Shown here in pieces: positions 25,064-34,831 of a stretch of DNA of 64,000 nt (position 1 is the first letter of the stretch; every line of letters starts with the position of its first letter). Below the pieces are notes generated by a model. That model had not been told where the DNA came from and did no database searches. It worked only from the letters and a program-made list of their open reading frames with translations. Source of the DNA: Gonocerus acuteangulatus (lineage: Eukaryota > Arthropoda > Insecta > Hemiptera > Coreidae); NCBI GenBank assembly GCA_946811695.1, contig OX328124.1:83332923-83396922 (forward strand), written 5' to 3'. The position numbers and the translations under genes were made by a program.

Positions 25064-28000
25064 AATGATATATTACATTCTTGAAAATATGTTTAAATTC
25101 AAATAACCATCGATATTTTGAAAAGCCCGCGCAAATCACAAACCATATGTACAAATAACATCGTATTATATACGATCAAAATTAATAATGTTTTTGGACA
25201 ATACTGGTATACAATATATCCATATTAAATGTACATTCAGATAAAAGTAAATTAATTATTATGTATGGCAAAAAACAATTGTTATCTTTATATATAACCC
25301 AACAAACTGCGGAAGTTACGAAGCAAGGACGCTAAACTTTCCCGCTTTCTCGAATGGCGTCAGTCCATTCTAGTTCCATCAGCGATAGAGAGAGGTTCAA
25401 GCTACTCTAGTCTCAGCCTTGTCTTGAAGAAGAAGTCTTTTGGTTCTCAGCGTTGGCCGAAGTCAGAGCTCTCCTCCAAGGAATACCGAATGTATTGAGA
25501 TTTCGTTGGAAGCGGATTGATTTAGAGGTAAGAATTGTTTTTGTTGTAGTTTTAAATTATTTTATTTTTGTTTGCATGTAATTTAATATTGTTTGTATCT
25601 CAGAATTGTCTGGAGATAAATGTAATACCAGTAATTCACTCGGAACCTTGATCCATGAGATTAAGTTAAATTAACATAATAAAACTAATTAAAATTTCTT
25701 TATTTCTTATTATAAAAATTAATCATTACATTTAATGGCGCCCAACGTGGGGCCGAGTGAATTAAAATTAAAAGCGGTAAATAAATATTGAAAATAAAAC
25801 TTAAAAGTAATTTTTTTTTATATAATAAAAATGTCTGACGTAAATATTGAACAATTTCAAAATAACGGTGAAGAAAATAGTGTAGAATCACCGGAATACG
25901 TATTTTTTACGCCAGGAGAAATAAATATAATAGTCGAAACACGTGAAAATGAATTGCAGGAGGATGATGCAATAGCATTCAGAGAATCGTCGGCGTGTTC
26001 CATAGCAAAGGAAATTATATCCAATGGCGGGAATCGTACTCCGGAAAGGGATAATGAGATGCATCCGTGGCACGTGGATCAACTCATGAGATTTTTAACG
26101 GACAAGTTCCAAGAGTTTAATGCTAAGAGTGATAAAAATTATGCAGAACTAAGTAAAAACAATAAAAGATTGGAAAATAAAATTGATAAAAATAATAAAA
26201 TATTGGAAGATAAAATAGATGCAAAGAGAATAGAACAAAATAAAAAATTGGACGATTTATGTGCGTATTTAAATAATATGGGTGAAAGTCAAAATAAAGA
26301 GAAGATAGAATTGGAAAAATCGAATAATAACCTTTTTAATAAAAATAATAGAAGTTGTAAAGAAATTATTGAGATTAATGAAAATAATAATGGAAATTTA
26401 ATTAAAAATACCGAAAATGACGATACACAAATCAATAATGACGATTTAAGTGAATTAAGAAAAGATAATTTAAATTATGATTGTAGTATTATTGATCAAA
26501 AATGTGAAGAAAATAAAATATTTGTTGAAACTAAAGATGAAAGTGAGTATGTTTGTTTATTGAATGAAGATGATAAAATTAAAGAAATATTATTGAGTAA
26601 TTTGAATAATAATAATGAAAAAATAAATCAAATAATTAAAAATAATATAACTAATGATAATTTAAAAAATAAAATAAGTACATACGTTATGGATGAGAAT
26701 TTGGAACAAAATAATAGTAAAAAATTAGTTGATGATCATATAATTAGTTTAAAAATAATGAGTTATAATAATAATAATGGTAATAATCAAAATAATATAA
26801 TGAATAAAAATGTTAACAAAAATAATCATCTGAAAAATATGGACACCAAATTTGGTAATAAAGTAAAAATACTTTTTGAGTATCAATATCAAAATGGGAT
26901 TGAAAAAATTGCAAAATTAAATCGGCCACCACGAAAGAGAATAAAACAAATCCTTAGGAATAATTCGGACAGATGCAAAAAAGATTTTAATGATAAATAG
27001 TGGATCCAGGACAATTTTTAAATGTAGTACTAGTTTAGAATTTTTATCTGTTACAAAAATTAGTTTAGTATAAGATTTAATTGATAATAATAATAATTAA
27101 AAATTAATATAAATGTTGAAATCACATTAGTTTAGGATAAGAAAATTTTGATATTATGTAAAATTAATAAATTTAATAATAATGTTTTTTGTATATTAAA
27201 ATAAACTTATTTCAATAAAGATCATTAGTTTAGCCTAAAATGAATTTGATAATTATAAAAATAATTTAAAATAAGTATATTAATAAAATACTATATTCAT
27301 ATAATCAAAATAATTAAAAAATTATGAGACGAAGTAAGCTATCAAAATTTAAAAATAATATAATACACTTGCTATTATTCTGAACTCTCTATTCCGAAAC
27401 TCCAAATTAAAAAATTCAATTTTAAATTTATTTTTTATACCGGACTAAAATCATTTTTTTTTTATTTTTTTTTTTTAGACAGGAGTGCAAATGTAATGAT
27501 ATATTACATTCTTGAAAATATGTTTAAATTCAAATAACCATCGATATTTTGAAAAGCCCGCGCAAATCACAAACCATATGTACAAATAACATCGTATTAT
27601 ATACGATCAAAATTAATAATGTTTTTGGACAATACTGGTATACAATATATCCATATTAAATGTACATTCAGATAAAAGTAAATTAATTATTATGTATGGC
27701 AAAAAACAATTGTTATCTTTATATATAACCCAACAAACTGCGGAAGTTACGAAGCAAGGACGCTAAACTTTCCCGCTTTCTCGAATGGCGTCAGTCCATT
27801 CTAGTTCCATCAGCGATAGAGAGAGGTTCAAGCTACTCTAGTCTCAGCCTTGTCTTGAAGAAGAAGTCTTTTGGTTCTCAGCGTTGGCCGAAGTCAGAGC
27901 TCTCCTCCAAGGAATACCGAATGTATTGAGATTTCGTTGGAAGCGGATTGATTTAGAGGTAAGAATTGTTTTTGTTGTAGTTTTAAATTATTTTATTTTT

Positions 28001-28158
28001 GTTTGCATGTAATTTAATATTGTTTGTATCTCAGAATTGTCTGGAGATAAATGTAATACCAGTAATTCACTCGGAACCTTGATCCATGAGATTAAGTTAA
28101 ATTAACATAATAAAACTAATTAAAATTTCTTTATTTCTTATTATAAAAATTAATCATT

Positions 28159-28215
<57 letters not shown>

Positions 28216-30108
28216 TTATTTATATTTGTCTGTTCGCGGTCCTGACGGTTCAAAAATGGTCCGATTTTAATGAAATTTGGTTCAAAAATCTTTTGTCTAA
28301 TTTGAAAGGTCAAGTTCGTTAACCAGCAGAATTCGTCCATCGTAAAATGGTTTGCGGAGCGAAATTCGCGCGAAAAAAATTGTAACGCTTACGTTTTGGA
28401 GTTCATATGCTTGCAGGTACTCGTTTTATAGGTTTCTTAACGTATAAAAACGAATAAAACCATTTTTAAAGCGATATCTGTAACCGTTTTCGAGAAACAT
28501 TGAAACACATACTTTTCCAAACTAATTTTCAGTTTGGGTATTCAAAAACGATTAATTGAGTTGAAACTTGTTCCAGACGTTTGATATTCATCTAGTCTAT
28601 GCTAGATAAATTTTGGTTCTATTTGGAGTTAAGGAAGTACTAGAAATAAAATATTTCATTAACAGGCATAAAAAGTTTTCGGGTTTTCGTATATTTCCTA
28701 AAATATCTCAAAAACGGTTAGGAAATCGTGGTAAGTGGATGGTGACGATTGGAAATCTTACTAAATTCCCTACAAAAAAGATTCAGATGTAATTTTCAAT
28801 GGGGCGATGTCAATCCGAGAAAGAAGTGCTTAAAACTTCAAAATTGTTAGTTTTTTGTTCTTTTCAACGGGGTTTTGTCACTGCTACCTAACATTTTAAT
28901 TGGTTATTGTTTTTTTAATTGCATTTAATAGTAAAATCAGTATTTTAATAAAATAAGGTATGAAAATAAGAAACATAATAGTGTTGACGAACGTTGAGAA
29001 GGTGGGGGGAGTAATTTCTGCTTAGAATACTATCAGTTTCCTGTTGTAATGCCTTAAATCTTCCTTCCCTTTGAGATGTCATTTTATATTTTTCACAAAA
29101 GATCATAACCTTCCAATAACTGCTTCTACTCCTTTGCTAATGCCACTAAGGATGTGAACGCTACTGTGCTAAGATGAAGCAGTTCCTGCGAGTCGGACTT
29201 TTTTTTCTATAATGCTTGCAATATTCTGTTGATCAATATGTTGTGTAATGAGAAACCCAATTGAGTCGGGCAACTAAACTTTGGTTTTTAAAATAAAGTT
29301 TTCCTCTCTTCTAATATCATGAAGATTTGTTTACCTCACTTTTTAATTTTTTTAAAGTGTGTTTAATAGTAAAATGAGTATTTTAGTAAATATAAGAAAA
29401 TGAGAATCGTATTGGTAATAGTGTTTTCCTCGAGCGAAGAGGATGCTGTAATTTCTGCTTATATTGTCAGTTTTCTGTTGTGGCACCTAAAATCATCTTA
29501 AATTTTTCATGGAAGATCAATAATTACCAATAACTGCTTCTATTCCTTTACTAATGTAAATAGGAATATGAATAGAGACACCGTACGGTGACGCAGTTCC
29601 TGCGAGTTGGAATTTTTTTTTACAATGAGCTGCACCTTACTAGGATTAATGTTTCCTGGAATCACTGGTAGAAAAATACACAAAAAGAAAATAGAAAGTT
29701 TTTGTATAATTTGTTACCTTTGCAATCAATAATCTCGAAACTCGTATAACCCCTTCTTCCAGTTATCCTCTCCATTATTTAAGTTCATTTGTCAGTGGAA
29801 TTCATGTTTTAAGACTAATTTAAATTTATCTTAGAATATTTATTTGAAAATGTGCAGAGGAAGGTGAATTTTTTTCCTTTATTCTTTGAGTGTTGTGAAA
29901 AATGTTGATTAATGATGGAATGTTGCAGGTTTGGAGAGAAAATACAGATATTATTGTATTGAAGACAGCTGCTGCAGTCAAATTTGCATGCTTACTTGAT
30001 GACGTCTCTGGCCATCGACTCATTACATCACCTCCATTCACTGTTAAGTTCTGTTCCTTTTATATTTGTTTTTATTTCTGAGAACTGTTTGAAGTAAAAC
30101 ATAACTTT

Positions 30109-30165
<57 letters not shown>

Positions 30166-33100
30166 GCAAGTTGAAGGAGCCAGGAAGTGTCAGTTCTTCA
30201 TAAGCTGTTAGTTGACAATAGGCTAGGGACATTTGTGATTTCAAGTACATTGAAGTCACAAAAATATTCTGGAATGAAAGAAATAGATTATACTTGCTTC
30301 CCAATTTTCCTGTTTAATATTATGAATGATGTGTTCCTGCTACCTGATTTGTACTTTTTGCAGTTAACAAGCAAACACGCCGCCCAAATTTTTCAGAAAA
30401 ATCGGGGAGAAACTAAAACAGGCTTTTCTTTGATAAAAACTGTGTGTTCCTTTCAGAAAGCAGCCTTTTGCCTCCAGCAGTGGGTTATTATGATAAAAGA
30501 AAGTGCCTTATTTTCTAATTGTGGATTGAATAAATTTTAGTTGTTTATTCATTTTATTTTAGTTACCTACTTACTAAAATCTATGAGTCAGATTATATCA
30601 GTTCTATATCAGAAATGTTTTCTCGATATCGACTCAAAAAGCACTCCTGCCCTAAAATAGATAATCATTATTAATATATTTTTTAAAAATATAATTCAAT
30701 TAATTATTTTTTTAATTGATATAAATGAAATTTTTTTTTATTTCAAGTAAATAATTAAGTACACTATTTTGCCAAAGAAAAGGGTTTGACCAGAAATGTT
30801 AAACTTTAATCTTTAATTATTTTCCATGTCTTTTAATTATAGAACCAATCTTTCTTCATCACCATTAATATATTTTTTATTTCTGGCAGATCTGGGATCT
30901 AGCTGGACAATTATTATGGAAACTTGACATTGAAGAATTGCACTGTATTAATCCACGGCAGAAATTAATTGCTGCTTCTACAGTTTCTGGTTTAGTATTG
31001 AGGCAGTTTGACACTAAAGAATTAAGTGAGCCCAAATCCATTGAATCAACCAACCATGTTGATCTCCTTGAGTTTTCACCATCTGGGAATAAACTTGCCC
31101 TGATTGAAAGTGATGGCACTATAATGGTGAGTTCAGGAAAATAATGTATGATTTTTATGGACAGATACTCATTACATTAAAAAAAATGTATTTATCTTTG
31201 AGTTTACATTTTTAAATGGTGAAGGGCTTAATCCATCAAAAGATCTTGACATGGCTGGGCTAGTAGTAGTTTTTTGAGTATGCCATTATACTTTATATTA
31301 CAATTCATGCCATAAATACTGTCATAAAAACAAAAAAATTCATGTTTTGAAATTATATGTTTCTTAACCCTGTCCGAGCTGAGCAATGAGAGCAGACTTT
31401 CTCCAAAGGCCAGCGAAACCCAGCCCGCCCTCCTGCCTGTGTTTATCTCATAATTTGGCGAATGCTCCAAATTTTATTAAGGCTAAAATAGGGGCAAAAG
31501 ATTGTTTGTCATGCATTGTTTACAAATTCCTATTTTAATATTTGAAAATTTGAAATTTAAGCAGACAAATTTTTTTGTTTGTACGCATATTTTTTTTTGT
31601 GCAGATATATTACACAGCCTAATTACTAAAATGCATAGTTATAAAAAATATAATTTGTATTGGAAACAACAATGTTTCACCTTAAAAATAGTTTACATAA
31701 CAAGAAAAGTTAAAAAAACGAAGATATTTTAAATTAAAAAAAAACATATTAAAACAATTCAGACATTAATTTAAATAAAATAAGTATTTATAAGAACAAA
31801 TCAGTAACATTACATTATTGCAAGGCAGAGTTAATAAATTACTAGAAAATTCGGTAAATGGAAAGATGGAAAGAGAGAGGAGTGGACTCAAGGAGGGCAT
31901 GGACATACATGGTATGGCCTTGAGAGAAAGTCTTTATGACGCTTATATACACAGGCACTCTGAGGGGTAAGAGCATCAAAACAAAAAGTGAAAATAGGAG
32001 AACAGCAATTAAAAAAATAGTTGGAAGTAATTTACTCTTAATAATCTTGTATAATTAAATAATTTTCTCATGCTATCACTATTAAATAATTAGAATTAAT
32101 GAGCAAATGTTAAGGAATATGACCATGGGCTTTTAAAATATCTATGAAATCTAGGCGCACGGTAGTCAACCAGGTAAAGATAAAGTTATGAAATTTTACA
32201 TATGTATTATACTACTAGACGTGAGTACAACTGGAAATTTTCAGAATTCTACATCGAATAGTTTCTGAGATATAAGCTATCGAAAATCGGGATTTATAGG
32301 ACTCACTCACTCACTCACTGACTCATCAAAATTATTAGGCACTTCCCATGATGCTAGAGACTTGAAATTTTGCAGGATGATATAGATGAGGGTGTTGGGG
32401 GGGGGGATCCTGAAAAGTTGTGTTTGACTCCGCTTCCGGGGCGGGGGGAGGTGCCAGTTTTGTACTTCCTTCGGAAACCCATCATTCCGTCCGAAACCCA
32501 TGATGTGGGGTATCAAATGAATCGTCTCGGAATGAAGAACCTATATTTGATGTTTTAAGAAACATTTAGACGCATATAGGCTTGGTCAAAATCTTATACC
32601 AGCTGTCTGTCTGTATGTTTGTTCAATTCTGGCTCTTCTAATTTGACATTACCGCGCATGCGCATGTTTACAAATACGTCGTTTACACCAGCTTTTAACC
32701 TGTATAACACTCAACTTTAGTGCTTAATAAATACTGTTCTAGGCCTGACCGCGAGTGATTTTTAATTTTTTCTTCTTAATTAGGTCAAAATGAATAAGTA
32801 TACGAAGTTTCATGAAGATCGGGCTCTGGGCAGCTCTCGCTCATTATTACCCTTTTCCAGTTACATGTGAAGTATCTGTAGTGATTATAACAGTGATTCA
32901 GTGTTTGCTGGTAGTAAAGTAACCTTTAACACTGTAGTCAATTGAACTCACAAAAATTAATAGAATTCTATTAATTTTAGCGAGTTGTATTAACTAGAGT
33001 ATAGGTATATTCTTGTGTGAGCAAAAACGCATAGCATGTTTGCCCCTAATGTGACATAAATATTTAAAAAATACGTTTAGAACCACCCGAAAAAAAAATT

Positions 33101-34345
33101 GGTGAGGAGGCCCCTAAACTTCACAATTACCATTGATTTTTATAATATTAACCTTTTTATTAATAAATATTGCTTGCTGAAATATATTATGATTATTTTC
33201 ATTCATTTTTTACAAGCCTTTTTAATAGTAACCTGCAAAGAACCTGTAAGCTAATCGGTAAGTAGCACTGTTTAAAATCACGACAGATACTTCAAAGTAA
33301 CTGGATTTGGTCTTTGCAAAAAGACCCGTATTATTTAATATAAACATTTGTTTATAACAGTTTTGACTGAGAGGGGGGTTCGAGTCCTGCCTGCAGCAGG
33401 GATTTTTGTTATTTTAGGGTCCGTTGAGAGAATTCCCTGCTGCACCATGTATTTTTGGGGAGGGTGGTATGGTATAATGAGCAATTTCATTCACTTATTC
33501 ATGTCTTGTTTTTTTTTTTCAGGTGTATGATTGCAATACTAAAGATTGGAAATATATGCCAGGCCATGATGCTCTGAAGAAGGTTGTTTATCTTGCAGTT
33601 TCAGACTCTGGTTGTATCTGTTATGGTGGAAATGGGCTTGTTTGTATAGTTAGTCCTAATAAAGAGACATGCATAGGAGTGGTAGATGTAACCTGCATTA
33701 TAGCTGATCCTAGTGGTGCAGATATCTTTGCTGTTGCTGATAAGAGTGGACATATCTGTAAGATATACCAAGACTTTTGCACGAACTCCAGTAAGTTTTC
33801 AGCATTAGAGTAGATTTTAATAGTAATAAATTAACTTGATATTTTGGGAGCCAATTATATTATTATTCTCTATACTCAACTTTAATGATTAAACTATTTC
33901 AAATTATTTAATTCTATCACTCCATGATTTTGATTACATTTTCTCTCATCAATGGCTAACGGCCTTTAGGGGGTGGCACAATAGGACTTTAGGCCTCAGT
34001 GCAGTTCTGTCCGGGTTTTCTCCGGGCACCCGTTCCTAATTCTAACCCCCCCTCCTTCTAGTGAACCGATTTAGTTTATTTTTACAGCAAATTATTCTCT
34101 TTAGGTGAACACAACACATACCGAGTTTTGCTGAACTATAACAATAATTACGGCTGGTATTGCCAAATAATTACTTTGGTGCTGGAGTAAATTCCCCCTC
34201 TAGATTGACCGATCGTTCTGGTTAATGAACTCATTCAATTGTTTGCTAAGGGAATTATTTGTACCAAGTTTTGTGGTGCAAAAACAAAAACTCTGGCATG
34301 TATCGTGTTAACGGGCACACACACACACACATACATATACCTATA

Positions 34346-34400
<55 letters not shown>

Positions 34401-34799
34401 ATATATATTAATTTTAACGGGGTCATTTTTGGTGTCCACTAGGTATGATCGATAACGATTTGACGACATTTTTCAAAATTTCCGTCATGGGTGCAACTTC
34501 AGTAGCTACTTTCCTTCTGAGGAAAGTGCTAAAATCGGTCCATTAGGAGGGGGGCTTATTCATGAACATTTTTTTCTATAATTTCAAAAGTAAATTTGGT
34601 ATTCATGAGAAAATATTTTTTTTTAGATTCTTTCGGCTGGTTAAATACAATTTAAAAGAGATAAAATTTTATATTTATTTATCGGACATTTATAGCGCAT
34701 TCCTGAGCATTGTAGCACGACCAATCTTCTGAGGAATGTGCTTAGTTATGCAGGTCCTACGTAATGGACTTCTCAATATTGAGTGAATAACATTAGAAC

Positions 34800-34831
<32 letters not shown>

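Larger units (their letters stand above)
25061..28161 (+). mobile_element. Non-autonomous LTR retrotransposon, 3.1 kb, very young
   Basis: Two 670-bp LTRs bound the element; they start tgtaatgat and end atcattaca, and read as identical with no indels. Directly after the 5' LTR (25736) is a primer-binding site tggcgcccaacgtggggc, whose first eight bases match the 3' end complement of tRNA-Lys. The flanks are ATAT (25057-25060, 28162-28165), fitting a 4-bp Gypsy-type duplication. The interior holds one 389-codon frame and no reverse transcriptase, RNase H or integrase core. It must therefore rely on enzymes from a related element. Confidence 0.9.
24875..29198 (-). mobile_element. HINE/Helitron-like element interrupted by an LTR retrotransposon
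   Basis: In inverted orientation it starts ttttagcgcggttcctccct with the terminal hairpin (ccatagggaggaaacccgctta) and ends gcagttcctgcgagtcggac at 29198. Without the insertion at 25061-28161 it is about 1.2 kb. The LTR element landed inside its (TA)n tract (25016-25060 and 28162-28202). Confidence 0.75.
31127..33522. other. Intron with several repeat fragments
   Basis: The intron holds a possible piggyBac-type insert (TTAA at 31364-31367 and 31831-31834, ends not well matched). It also holds a repeat at 32190-32575 with a tcactcactcactcactga run, a 26-bp perfect palindrome at 32953-32978 and a SINE fragment near 33363. No exon is recognised. Confidence 0.5.

Noticed and set aside
26100..26900. 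Plasmodium- or Dictyostelium-like asparagine-rich gene, suggesting contamination
   Set aside because: It is bounded by two LTRs, a primer-binding site and a 4-bp duplication inside a repeat family found elsewhere in this window, so it belongs to this genome.
31364..31834. A further piggyBac MITE
   Set aside because: TTAA is present at both sides, but the ends (ccctgtccgagc against ctctgccttg) match poorly, so it is only mentioned as possible.
32190..32575. A coding exon in the stretch with tcactcactcactcactga
   Set aside because: The sequence resembles a retrotransposon 3' UTR, and the two overlapping frames on opposite strands match no family.
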